A DNA stretch of 21,297 nucleotides, from the IMG/VR virus record IMGVR_UViG_3300045241_000101, positions 1 to 21,297 of that record; one strand, written 5' to 3'. Shown here one piece after another: positions 14,974-21,297 of the stretch. The notes under the pieces were generated by a model, which worked only from the letters and a program-made list of their open reading frames with translations, ran no database searches and had not been told where the DNA came from. Numbering within the stretch: the first letter of the stretch is position 1; each line of letters begins with the position of its first letter. The DNA comes from a virus. Both the position numbers and the translations under genes were made by a program.

Positions 14974-15546
14974 CGAGGGTTCTTTCGTTGCGATGCCGCT
15001 TTGCGAAAGAGGGTTGTGTTTTAGGTACTCCTTCACCGTCTGATTGCTTCTCCGGGCGCGGGCCTCGATAAAGGCGCGATCTGCCGGGGAGAGAGGTTTC
15101 AACGGGTCGGTCTCAGGCTCGTAGCGGTCCTGATTCGTACCTTGCGACGATGCAGAGGTGGTGGCTTTCGCTTTAAGGGCGGCGGTCAATTCACCAATGG
15201 TCGTGTGGGCTGCTTTAAGCTCGGTGACGGTCGGGTCAGGCTGGTTGGCTTTCAGCTTCTCTTCGACCTTCCGGTCGATGATGGCTTCGAGCGCGGCTGG
15301 GTCTAGTGCCGGTGCCTCCTCGGGGTCTGCCTCGCTTACGCCTGCATCCTTCAACTGCCGTTTGAGCTGGACGATGGTGTGTTCGGCCTTCTCAAGCGTG
15401 GCGGTCGCGGATTCAAGGGCTTTGACGGTAGCGTCGTCGGTCGGTTTGGTTTCCCCGGAAGCTGGGGGCGCAGGTGGCTCTGCGGGCTGCTTAACTTCCT
15501 CTTGAGGGGCTTTCGCCTCCTCGGACGTGTTTTGTACTTCGGACAT
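14971..15546 (-). CDS. Scaffolding protein
   Basis: 191 residues from the ATG at 15546. The open frame continues to a GTG at 15669, but the extra 41 residues are basic and Pro/Arg-rich, lie over a strong RNA hairpin and contrast with the acidic protein, so I exclude them. Composition is typical for scaffold: acidic Glu/Pro/Ala-rich N-terminus (SEEAKAPQEEVKQPAEPPAP), a helical coiled-coil middle (TVKALESATATLEKAEHTIV, QLKRQLKDAG), a second helix (ALEAIIDRKVEEKLKANQPD), and a basic C-terminal part (DRAFIEARARRSNQTVKEYL) as needed for capsid contact. It lies between portal and capsid genes as in most podoviruses. No sign of a protease domain, so it is probably reused or released rather than self-cleaved. 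Confidence 0.75.
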   Translation of the reverse strand: MSEVQNTSEEAKAPQEEVKQPAEPPAPPASGETKPTDDATVKALESATATLEKAEHTIVQLKRQLKDAGVSEADPEEAPALDPAALEAIIDRKVEEKLKANQPDPTVTELKAAHTTIGELTAALKAKATTSASSQGTNQDRYEPETDPLKPLSPADRAFIEARARRSNQTVKEYLKHNPLSQSGIATKEPS

Positions 15547-15669
15547 TTGAAACGTGTGTTGGACGCGATGTGTTGAGGCTCGCGCTGCCTCTTTAGGGTT
15601 CACGGTCAGTGCCCCTGCCCTCCCTCTATCCGTGACACGCACACGGATGCGGGGAGAGGGCGGGAGCAC
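15547..15669 (-). promoter_or_regulatory. 123-base spacer with 45-base hairpin upstream of scaffold
   Basis: Longest non-coding stretch in the window. On the minus strand, ATCCGTG - 7-base loop - CACGGAT forms a perfect inner stem (15642-15648 with 15628-15634), and GCCCTCTCCC pairs with GAGGGAGGGC outside it with one wobble and about one mismatch, giving a 45-base stem-loop at 15617-15661. It is followed by AGGGGCACTGACC, with no T-run. The remainder (to CACGTTTCAA-ATG) shows no clear promoter. It may be a processing site, a 5' stabiliser or an unknown regulator at the start of the capsid module. Confidence 0.5.
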
Positions 15670-16038
15670 CTACCGGTCGTCCTCTTCGTCGATGGGCTTG
15701 GCTAACGGCCTGGACTTCGGAATGGGGAGGTTCGCGGCGTTCTGGACTTTCTTCTTGGCGATGTCTGCGATGTAGAGACATGCTTTGCCGAATTGAACCG
15801 CGTCCCAATCCTTCGCTTTGGTCATTTGCGAGTACCCGGCCCGGCAGAGGTCTTCGATGAGAAGCTGGTAGAACGGGTTGGCTGTGAGGGCTTGCGCCGA
15901 GGCGATAAGTGTCTGGGTCTCGGCGTCCGTCGTCACCTTGCCGTTCTTCACGATGTGTGAGCCGTTCCATCGGAGAATGGCCTCTGGTATCGGGGTCGAA
16001 GGGAACTCTAGATTTTCAAGGGCGTGTGGGTCGGACAT
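15670..16038 (-). CDS. Hypothetical protein between portal and scaffold (122 aa)
   Basis: Starts five bases after the previous stop (TAACACGC-ATG). The N-terminus includes PHALENLEFPSTPIPEAILR and WNGSHIVKNGKV, then a mostly helical region TLIASAQALTANPFYQLLIE, DLCRAGYSQMTKAKDWDAVQ, FGKACLYIADIAKKKVQNAA, and an acidic C-terminus KPIDEEDDR. Two cysteines, no membrane segment, no enzyme motif. I do not recognise a family. A gene at this place between portal and scaffold often encodes a head-assembly or packaging accessory; this is positional inference only. Compact, well-formed and flush with neighbours, so I regard it as real. Confidence 0.68.
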   Translation of the reverse strand: MSDPHALENLEFPSTPIPEAILRWNGSHIVKNGKVTTDAETQTLIASAQALTANPFYQLLIEDLCRAGYSQMTKAKDWDAVQFGKACLYIADIAKKKVQNAANLPIPKSRPLAKPIDEEDDR

Positions 16039-16043
16039 GCGTG

Positions 16044-16427
16044 TTACTTGGTCTTCTTCGTGCGGGTCTTCTTGGGGGCTGGTGCGTCGACCTTTGCGGG
16101 TTCGGGAGCGTGGATGGTATCGGTCCCAGCGGCAGCGGCCGTAGATGTGGGGACTGGCTCTAGGACCTCTCCTTTGGCCTGGCGGACGATGAGAGCAAAG
16201 AGGGCGTCGCTAGAGGTTGCAGCCGGAGCGTTCGGAAGTTCCTGTTTCATCCGCTCGACGCTGAAGACCCGCGCCAGGGATTCCTGCGTTACCCCGTCAG
16301 AGATAACGCGGTCGTCGATGACATAGGTACTCTCGGTAATGCGGAGGTCGTACTTCTTCCGAAGGGCGATACGAACATCGCTCGGAAGGACGGTCCACTG
16401 CTCTTTCAAGATGTGTTGCTTTTCCAT
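16044..16427 (-). CDS. Hypothetical protein after portal, with basic tail (127 aa)
   Basis: Starts 10 bases after the portal stop (AAAAACAAACAC-ATG). Residues 1-65 look folded (KEQWTVLPSDVRIALRKKYD, LRITESTYVIDDRVISDGVT, QESLARVFSVERMKQEL); the remainder is Ala/Pro-rich and ends in a lysine-rich tail (APAPKKTRTKKTK). Such a tail could contact DNA or the acidic scaffold. No recognised family. Transcriptional coupling with the portal and the 122-residue protein suggests a role in head assembly or DNA packaging, without direct evidence. Confidence 0.68.
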   Translation of the reverse strand: MEKQHILKEQWTVLPSDVRIALRKKYDLRITESTYVIDDRVISDGVTQESLARVFSVERMKQELPNAPAATSSDALFALIVRQAKGEVLEPVPTSTAAAAGTDTIHAPEPAKVDAPAPKKTRTKKTK

Positions 16428-16437
16428 GTGTTTGTTT

Positions 16438-18402
16438 TTATGCGGCGACCTTGTTTAAAGCTTGGTTCGGGCCGGCACCGAGGACGCTTGAGAGCGGGTT
16501 CCCGGAGGCCGTTGGCTGGTTCGGTTGGTTCGGCTGCATCCCCTGGGGCTGCATGGGCTGCTTGGCGACGTACTTCTCGGTGTCGCCTTTGGTAGCGTCG
16601 TAGGAACCAAGGAGGAGGTCGGAGTACAAAGCCTCCTGGTCGGCGTAGGGGGATCCGATGGCTCGGTCGTAGAGTTCGAGGTTCAAAGCGCGTTTCACAT
16701 TGTCAGACGGCGGGGTGATGGTGTCCGGGGTTACCTTGACCTTGAACTTCAGCTCCCTAAAGAGCTTCGGTGCGACGAGATAAAGCTGCTGGTCGGTGTT
16801 CAATCCCCCTTCCTGCTGCATGACATCGAAGGACTGGTCGAGGGGAGGCTTGGGGTTGTCAGCTATGGAGTTATCAAGAACGATGCGCCGGGTCTTCTTC
16901 TTGCCGTTCACGGTCTTGTTGGGGACGATGAAGGACTGGAACTTTATCCGGGAGCCGTCCGAGACCAATTCATCGACATCAGCCACCGTGAGGTACTGAA
17001 GGATGTCGGACATTCGGAGCTGGCCCAGGTCCTTAACGAGGTAGCCAATCATTTTGGCGAACATGCCGAGCATTATCTTGGCGTTCTGCTCCAAGCGGCT
17101 TATCTCGAAAGCCGTGTCCTGCGTGCCGTTGTCCTGGCCGGACTGCAAGAGGTCGTTGGAAGATTCTGAGAGGCTGGATTCCACCTTGTCCAAGGCGGCG
17201 AACCCGGAACTGAGGTTAGCCCCGATGTTCAAAGCTTCGGCTTTGGTCGTCCCGTCGAAGGTGGTGATGGTTCCCGGCGTGACGATGGAGCTTGAAATGT
17301 CCTCATCTCCGAAGATTGCGACCGGGGGCATGAGCTGCAAGTAGGTCCCGTCGATGACCATGCGGTAGAGGGTGTTCAAGACTTCCTCGTCCTTGGACAT
17401 CTTCTTGGCGAGAGAGGAGTAGTAAAAGAACTTGCCTTCGTCGAAGAGTTCGTACCCGGTTTTGACAAAGGGATAGTTCTTGTCGTTCCGGGGGTTCGGC
17501 TGGTCCGGGTCGGTCACAAGGACGCCGTTCAGCATAACGAGCTGCAAGTCCTCGGTCCGGTTGTAGTAAATCACCTCCTCAACAAGCCGGTTCTGCAAGC
17601 TCTCGTCGTAGGCGTCGTAGAACTGGGAAGTCTCGGAATCGAAGATGATCTGGAGTCCGGGTTTCACATACTCCTTGAAGTTCTTGTTATCCCCGTACTT
17701 AGCGAGAGCTACGGTGTAATCAATCGCCCTCCGCCAGATGAGGAAGGGCTGCTTTTGTATCTCCGGCTCGTAGATGTCCCCGATGAACAATTCGTCAACC
17801 GGGACGATGGAATCGCGGAAGCCCGAGAACAACTCGTCCTTGACCCGTTTCTCCTTCCAGCCACCCTTGGCAAGGATTTCCTTGATGGTCCGGTAGGATT
17901 CAGCGTACTCGGTGTGGACGATGACGGCCGGGTTCACAAGCGCGGCGATGACGGCATAGACAAAGGTCTTCTCGTAGTTAGCTTGCTCTCCCGCCCATTC
18001 CATGAGGTCCTTCATGACCTCGGCGGCGTCGTTATCCGCTTGGTCCTGGTCGTTCTGAGCGTAAACCTGGGGGTAGATGACCGAACCCGTCACATGAGCC
18101 GCGATGGAGATGGTCCGGTTCCTGACGATAGGTCTCACAGCCTGGGAGTGCCACGCTTCGTCCGGGTCGGCGCTTTGAGGCTCGACATAGGCGTTGAAAG
18201 AGGCCTGGTCCCTGGACTGCCTTTGGAGGACGGAGAGGTCGTTGAACTGCCGATAGGCACGGTCCATGATTCCCCGGCCTACCTCGAAGTGCTGCTTGAC
18301 CTGGGCGAGGCGTTCCTTCTCCTTCTCCGAGGGAGCGTACTTAGATACGGGGTTTTCTACTGTCCCGTTCGAGCCGCGCTTCAGGGTTAGGTCGAGGATC
18401 AA
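16438..18402 (-). CDS. Portal protein (654 aa)
   Basis: Follows the large terminase. The N-terminal region has RAYRQFNDLSVLQRQSRDQA, SFNAYVEPQSADPDEAWHSQ, then IVRNRTISIAAHVTGSVIYP: helical wing then the conserved 'R.k...i.a.....l....' of large podoviral portals. Middle: AALVNPAVIVHTEYAESYRT, PVDELFIGDIYEPEIQKQPF, LIWRRAIDYTVALAKYGDNK. Around residues 400-450 long helices (SLSESSNDLLQSGQDNGTQD, TAFEISRLEQNAKIMLGMFA) fit the tunnel region. The last ~40 residues are Gln/Pro/Met-rich. The length is near that of P22-type portals. The start is TTG (no ATG before residue ~45), so the true start might be a few codons off. The dodecameric ring would sit at the capsid vertex and bind terminase and connector. 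Confidence 0.85.
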   Translation of the reverse strand: MILDLTLKRGSNGTVENPVSKYAPSEKEKERLAQVKQHFEVGRGIMDRAYRQFNDLSVLQRQSRDQASFNAYVEPQSADPDEAWHSQAVRPIVRNRTISIAAHVTGSVIYPQVYAQNDQDQADNDAAEVMKDLMEWAGEQANYEKTFVYAVIAALVNPAVIVHTEYAESYRTIKEILAKGGWKEKRVKDELFSGFRDSIVPVDELFIGDIYEPEIQKQPFLIWRRAIDYTVALAKYGDNKNFKEYVKPGLQIIFDSETSQFYDAYDESLQNRLVEEVIYYNRTEDLQLVMLNGVLVTDPDQPNPRNDKNYPFVKTGYELFDEGKFFYYSSLAKKMSKDEEVLNTLYRMVIDGTYLQLMPPVAIFGDEDISSSIVTPGTITTFDGTTKAEALNIGANLSSGFAALDKVESSLSESSNDLLQSGQDNGTQDTAFEISRLEQNAKIMLGMFAKMIGYLVKDLGQLRMSDILQYLTVADVDELVSDGSRIKFQSFIVPNKTVNGKKKTRRIVLDNSIADNPKPPLDQSFDVMQQEGGLNTDQQLYLVAPKLFRELKFKVKVTPDTITPPSDNVKRALNLELYDRAIGSPYADQEALYSDLLLGSYDATKGDTEKYVAKQPMQPQGMQPNQPNQPTASGNPLSSVLGAGPNQALNKVAA

Positions 18403-18489
18403 GTGAACACGGAAGGTTGCGCGTGTGTGGATGTACCTTCAGTATGAAGGCAAGATGAATCCGGGCGCTATATAGAGGCTGGGGATAAC
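18403..18489 (-). promoter_or_regulatory. Terminase-portal spacer with short palindromes
   Basis: 87 bases without an ATG-started frame. Contains the inverted repeat CCTTCA-TAC-TGAAGG (18436-18450) and the 8-base palindrome CTATATAG (18468-18475), whose TATATA could be a -10-like element; no convincing -35 is seen 17 bases further upstream. Could carry a promoter for portal and capsid genes or an RNA structure; weak evidence either way. Confidence 0.3.
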
Positions 18490-19848
18490 TCAGGCGGCTT
18501 TGGCGTAGTTCGGCCGCCACTGCTTCGCCTTGTGGGTCTTCGCGGGGTTCAGCTCGAAGAACATCCGCATCATGAGCATGTCGGCGTAATCCGGGCTTCT
18601 TCCGAGCTGTTCCTTGATTTCGTCCTTCTGAAGAACCTTGAGCTTGCCGTCCTTGTCTGCATCCCGCGATTTGACCTGTTCCAGCTCCTCGACGATGGCC
18701 TGTTTGACCTGTTCGCCCTCGGTCGTGATGGCGAGCCTTCGGAGGTTCACAAGGTCAGCGAGGGTGTAGTAGCACTGCGATTTGAGGTGCTGGTAGTTGG
18801 GCTTCTCCCCGGCCTCCTCGATGGGCGGGAGGTTGGCGACGAAGCCTTTAACGCCTTTGATGTGGTCGACGATACCCCCCCCGATGCCGTCCTCGTCGAT
18901 GATGATGTGGGAGTACGGGATGCCGTGGTCGCGGGCTAGCTCCTTGATGCGGGTCTCCGTCACTTCGGTGCCCTGCTTTGTGTAGGTGTAGACCTTGTAG
19001 CAGTGGAGACCGTTCCAAAGACCGATGACGGTCTTGTCGTTACCGAACCGGGCCACGTCGACGGTCATGTACTTGTCGTCTGAAGCCTCGGCGGTGTTCG
19101 AGAAGAGGTCGAGGATGGCGTCGTACTCAATGAGGGCCGAGGGGTCGTCGTCGTACTCCCAGTTCCCGAACATCAAGCGTTGCCGCGTTGCTTGGTCTTT
19201 GATCTGGGCTAGCTGGTCGCCGTACTCGGTTCCGGTGAAGGGGTTGTCGTTGTAAAGCGCAGGGATGAAGGCGTACTCCGGCGGCAGAGTTCCCTCTTTC
19301 CAAGGTTTGTAAAAGAGGCGGTAGAGGAAGTTCTTTGACGGGTTGGCGGTCAACCCTATCTTCGGGAGGATGCCGTATTCCTTGTTGAGATGCCGGCCGA
19401 CGCGGGACTTAAGAACCTCGAAGGCGAGCTCGTTCCATTCGCCTACCTCTTCCCCGTCGCCCTCGGTGTACTCAAGGGAACCAAAACGCTCGTACAGAGG
19501 GTCGGATGGAAGGTAATCGACATCGAGAAGGTCAATGCGGGAGCCGTTCTTAAACTCGATGTAGTTGTATTGGCCGTTCAGGTGCCAGTCTGAAGGCGGA
19601 ATCTTGTGAAAGGCGCATACCTTCGTCCAGGTAACGAAGGTCGATTGCATTAAGCGTTTCAGTTCTTTGCGACCGATGAACGCTCTGATCCCGGGGTACT
19701 GGTAAGCCCTTACTAATCTCTTCTCGCAAATCCACCAGCTCTTCCCGCCGCCGGCAGCCCCGCCGAACAAAACGAACCGGGTAGTAGGGTCGAGCCACTT
19801 CTGCCAGGCTTCGTGTTGCTTAGGGGTTGGCCGGAGGGTTGGTGTCAC
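18490..19848 (-). CDS. terL: Terminase large subunit
   Basis: 452 residues starting at a GTG that overlaps the small subunit by 29 bases; no other start precedes the ATPase motif. Walker A is FGGAAGGGKS at residues 28-37. The second acidic motif region is GSLEYTEGDGEEVGEWNE (123-140), with EE133-134 the best candidates for the Walker B and catalytic carboxylate; LTANP (166-170) fits the coupling motif. The RNase H-like nuclease domain shows VDVARFGNDKT with Asp264, SHIIIDEDGIGGG with Asp318/Asp320, and RSPDYADMLMM with Asp423, the expected three acidic sites. It translocates DNA through the portal and cuts concatemers. Length is normal for the family. Confidence 0.95.
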   Translation of the reverse strand: MTPTLRPTPKQHEAWQKWLDPTTRFVLFGGAAGGGKSWWICEKRLVRAYQYPGIRAFIGRKELKRLMQSTFVTWTKVCAFHKIPPSDWHLNGQYNYIEFKNGSRIDLLDVDYLPSDPLYERFGSLEYTEGDGEEVGEWNELAFEVLKSRVGRHLNKEYGILPKIGLTANPSKNFLYRLFYKPWKEGTLPPEYAFIPALYNDNPFTGTEYGDQLAQIKDQATRQRLMFGNWEYDDDPSALIEYDAILDLFSNTAEASDDKYMTVDVARFGNDKTVIGLWNGLHCYKVYTYTKQGTEVTETRIKELARDHGIPYSHIIIDEDGIGGGIVDHIKGVKGFVANLPPIEEAGEKPNYQHLKSQCYYTLADLVNLRRLAITTEGEQVKQAIVEELEQVKSRDADKDGKLKVLQKDEIKEQLGRSPDYADMLMMRMFFELNPAKTHKAKQWRPNYAKAA

Positions 19849-20248
19849 TCGGCAAGAGGTAGTTGAACCCCTCGATTCGTTCTCCCTTCGAGGTGTGGTC
19901 TATCTCCTGCTTGTCGGTGTAGCCGTGCTTCGTCAAAAGGACCTTCGCAATGGTCGGGTTGTAGTCCCCCGAGAGTCCTTTGCTTATGAGGGTGTCCGCT
20001 TGTTCCGCGCGGAGAGCTTCTAAAATGTCGGAAAATTCCGGGTAGAGCTTCTCCCATTCGTACAGAGTGTCCCGGTGGACTCCCAAGTGAACAGCTAGTC
20101 CTTCGATGGTCGGCAGTTTAACTCTGAGCTTGTATACGGGTCTTTGGTCGGGGCCTACGGTGTCTTCCGTGTCCTCACAGGCCTTGAGGTAGTCCGAGGC
20201 TTTCTCTAGGATTTCCGGGCCGTAGTCTGTTGGTCTTCCTGAAGGCAT
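19820..20248 (-). CDS. terS: Terminase small subunit
   Basis: 142 residues, ATG two bases after the previous stop (GGAATAAAC-ATG). It begins MPSGRPTDYGPEILEKASDY, has a helix-turn-helix-like stretch LPTIEGLAVHLGVHRDTLYE and WEKLYPEFSDILEALRAEQA, then SGDYNPTIAKVLLTKHGYTD and KQEIDHTS, the latter being a familiar ending of phage small terminases ('lk.~hgy.dk...~dhts'). It would bind the packaging start site and regulate the large subunit encoded next to it. The 29-base overlap with terL supports coupled translation. Confidence 0.9.
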   Translation of the reverse strand: MPSGRPTDYGPEILEKASDYLKACEDTEDTVGPDQRPVYKLRVKLPTIEGLAVHLGVHRDTLYEWEKLYPEFSDILEALRAEQADTLISKGLSGDYNPTIAKVLLTKHGYTDKQEIDHTSKGERIEGFNYLLPSDTNPPANP

Positions 20249-20250
20249 GT

Positions 20251-20436
20251 TTATTCCGCGCGAATCGTGTGCTCGGCCCTTTTGAGATTCGTTGCCATAG
20301 TTTCAAAGACCTTCTTGTCCGCGCTTCTCGGAGGCTTCGTCGGGGTGTCGTGGGAACATTCCCGGCCGTCCTTCGTGAAGTTGACCCGGCAGGAAAAGAG
20401 GTACGGCTTGTTGCAAACGGGGCAGGTCTTCTCCAT
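20251..20436 (-). CDS. Small cysteine-rich, probably zinc-binding protein (61 aa)
   Basis: Ends two bases before the small terminase start. N-terminal half: MEKTCPVCNKPYLFSCRVNF then GRECSHDTP. CPVC (Cys5, Cys8), Cys16 and Cys27 or His29 could form one zinc knuckle. C-terminal half is basic and probably helical (ADKKVFETMATNLKRAEHTI). No known family recognised. The pairing of a zinc knuckle and a basic helix suits DNA or RNA binding; place directly before terS suggests packaging or late regulation, inferred. Confidence 0.68.
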   Translation of the reverse strand: MEKTCPVCNKPYLFSCRVNFTKDGRECSHDTPTKPPRSADKKVFETMATNLKRAEHTIRAE

Positions 20437-20451
20437 ATGTCTTTACAGTAC

Positions 20452-20871
20452 CTAATCGGGGTTGTTTGTCGAGGGGAAAGGTGTGGCGAAGTATTGGACG
20501 ACATAGACCTTACCATCCACGGATGTTTCGAGCGCGATTCCCGTGTCGCGGAAGTCTGCGTAGAGGATGTTGGACCGATGGGTCGGGGAGTTCATCCAGG
20601 CTTGTACGGTTTCTGAGGGCGTAGAGAATCCCCGGGCGAGATTCTGGCCCGCCCACTGCCAACGGTAGCCCGTTTGTCTTAGGTAATCCCATGCTCCTTG
20701 GTGGGTGAAGGATCGGCTCCGGGCGAGGTCGTCGGCCGAGTTCCCAGCTGCGTCATACAGCTTGTTACTCCACACAAGCGGCGGAAGGTGGTGCTCTATC
20801 CGGGCTTGGTTAGTCGCTTGGAAAAGCGTGGTTGTCGAGTAGATGGCTATTGCCGCTAGGAGAGAGGTCAT
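20452..20871 (-). CDS. Secreted CAP (SCP / YkwD-like) domain protein
   Basis: 139 residues. The ATG overlaps the nuclease stop (ATGA, 20868-20871). A longer open frame to 21177 exists but its extra part is the shadow of the nuclease gene. MTSLLAAIAIYSTTTLF is a short signal-like segment. The body matches bacterial CAP domains: FQATNQARIEHHLPPLVWSN, KLYDAAGNSADDLARSRSF, THQ with His57, WAGQNLARGFSTPSETVQAW, MNSPTHRSNIL with His98, then FRDTGIALE and VYVVQYFATPF. In the usual GEN motif Glu is replaced by Gln76, one of the residues of the CAP cavity. Function of bacterial CAP proteins is largely unknown (binding to lipid, wall or metal has been proposed). In this phage it might act at the host envelope. 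No paired lysis gene adjoins. Confidence 0.85.
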   Translation of the reverse strand: MTSLLAAIAIYSTTTLFQATNQARIEHHLPPLVWSNKLYDAAGNSADDLARSRSFTHQGAWDYLRQTGYRWQWAGQNLARGFSTPSETVQAWMNSPTHRSNILYADFRDTGIALETSVDGKVYVVQYFATPFPSTNNPD

Positions 20872-21278
20872 GGCTGGGAGTATTTGGTGATGATGGCTTC
20901 GAGTTCCGGGCGGGTGAATTGCTTTGAAACCTTGCTCCGGGCGATGAGAGCTTGGAACGCTTCGAGGCCGTAGTCCGCGATGAGCCGTTCCGCGTAAGGC
21001 CCGGTGGCTCCGTAGTCGTACATATTGCAGAACATACATTGGGCGTGGACGTTCATCTCGTCGAAGAGGGTGGAGTTCATTCTTCGGCTGATGAAGTGGC
21101 CGGCGTGGAGCGCGGGGCTGCCCTTCATATCCTTGCCGCAGGTGTAGCAGACGTATTGATCGCGTTCTCTCACCCATTTGCTAAACACCTTCCAAGCCTT
21201 CTTCTTGAGCGTTGAGATGGATTCCGCGCGGACCTTCTTGAAAGCCTTTGACGCAGAGCTATTCGGGTTCCTCTTCAT
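20868..21278 (-). CDS. NinG/Rap-like HNH-type endonuclease, 5' end may extend past window
   Basis: 136 residues from the ATG at 21278, but the frame stays open to the right edge, so the true start could lie outside. A basic N-terminus (KAFKKVRAESISTLKKKAWK) leads to RDQYVCYTCGK (Cys44, Cys47), ALHAGHFISRRMNST (His58, His61), FDEMNVHAQCMFCNMYDYG (Asn76, His78, Cys81, Cys84, Asn85), and YAERLIADYG. This is the layout of lambda NinG/Rap recombination nucleases: zinc-binding Cys pairs around a GHyiSR-type core and 'N.h.QC..CN'. NinG-type enzymes resolve branched DNA; HNH enzymes beside terminase can also aid packaging. Cys pair upstream of residue 1, common in NinG, may be missing or off-window. 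Confidence 0.85.
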   Translation of the reverse strand: MKRNPNSSASKAFKKVRAESISTLKKKAWKVFSKWVRERDQYVCYTCGKDMKGSPALHAGHFISRRMNSTLFDEMNVHAQCMFCNMYDYGATGPYAERLIADYGLEAFQALIARSKVSKQFTRPELEAIITKYSQP

Positions 21279-21297
21279 GGGCTTGGTGGCCGTAGGG

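Noticed and set aside
20872-21177. N-terminal extension of the CAP protein frame
   Set aside because: It lies over the HNH/NinG-like gene and is Arg/His/Pro-rich; the inner ATG with ATGA overlap and a signal segment is better.
1-21297. tRNA genes, integrase, repressor or attachment site
   Set aside because: No cloverleaf-like sequence or such protein was recognised; lifestyle cannot be decided from this window.

Overview
The window is one continuous block of late genes from a tailed bacteriophage or prophage, GC-rich by eye, with every convincing gene on the minus strand. Read 5' to 3' on that strand (right to left here) it gives: NinG/HNH-like nuclease, secreted CAP-domain protein, small Cys-rich protein, small and large terminase, portal, two small unknowns, scaffold, decoration-type protein, major capsid protein, two small signal-anchored accessory proteins, holin-like protein, small unknown, head-tail connector, a basic 27-residue peptide, tail nozzle-like protein, a fibre-like protein, two large ejection-type internal proteins, a 23-residue membrane peptide, three fibre/adhesin-type proteins, and a papain-like peptidase cut off by the left edge. 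There is no tape measure, sheath, tail tube or frameshifted tail chaperone. Together with portal-connector-nozzle-internal protein order this points to a short-tailed (podovirus-like) particle.

Genes are tightly packed. Junctions are mostly ATGA or TAATG overlaps or gaps of a few bases. TAA, TAG and TGA all serve as stops, so the host uses a standard code and not one in which TGA is reassigned. Almost no start has a Shine-Dalgarno sequence; upstream bases are A/C-rich, and four neighbouring capsid-module genes carry TTAAC 0 to 6 bases before the start codon. The four longest spacers each hold an inverted repeat, and none is followed by a T-run.

The least ordinary feature is how many proteins begin with a Sec-type hydrophobic segment: the CAP protein, two small proteins just after the capsid gene, and three fibre-like proteins. 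Several of these are also rich in closely spaced cysteines. This suggests part of the late gene product set is exported or membrane-attached. The Ser/Thr-rich fibre proteins, with motifs such as PQQGGTG and VGVGTTTPA, resemble proteins I associate with environmental metagenome phages, possibly of Patescibacteria, but the host cannot be fixed from this sequence.

Two genes are too short for routine gene finding and are added here: positions 4190-4261 (23 residues, membrane) and 11259-11342 (27 residues, very basic). No tRNA, CRISPR array, insertion sequence or integrase was seen.
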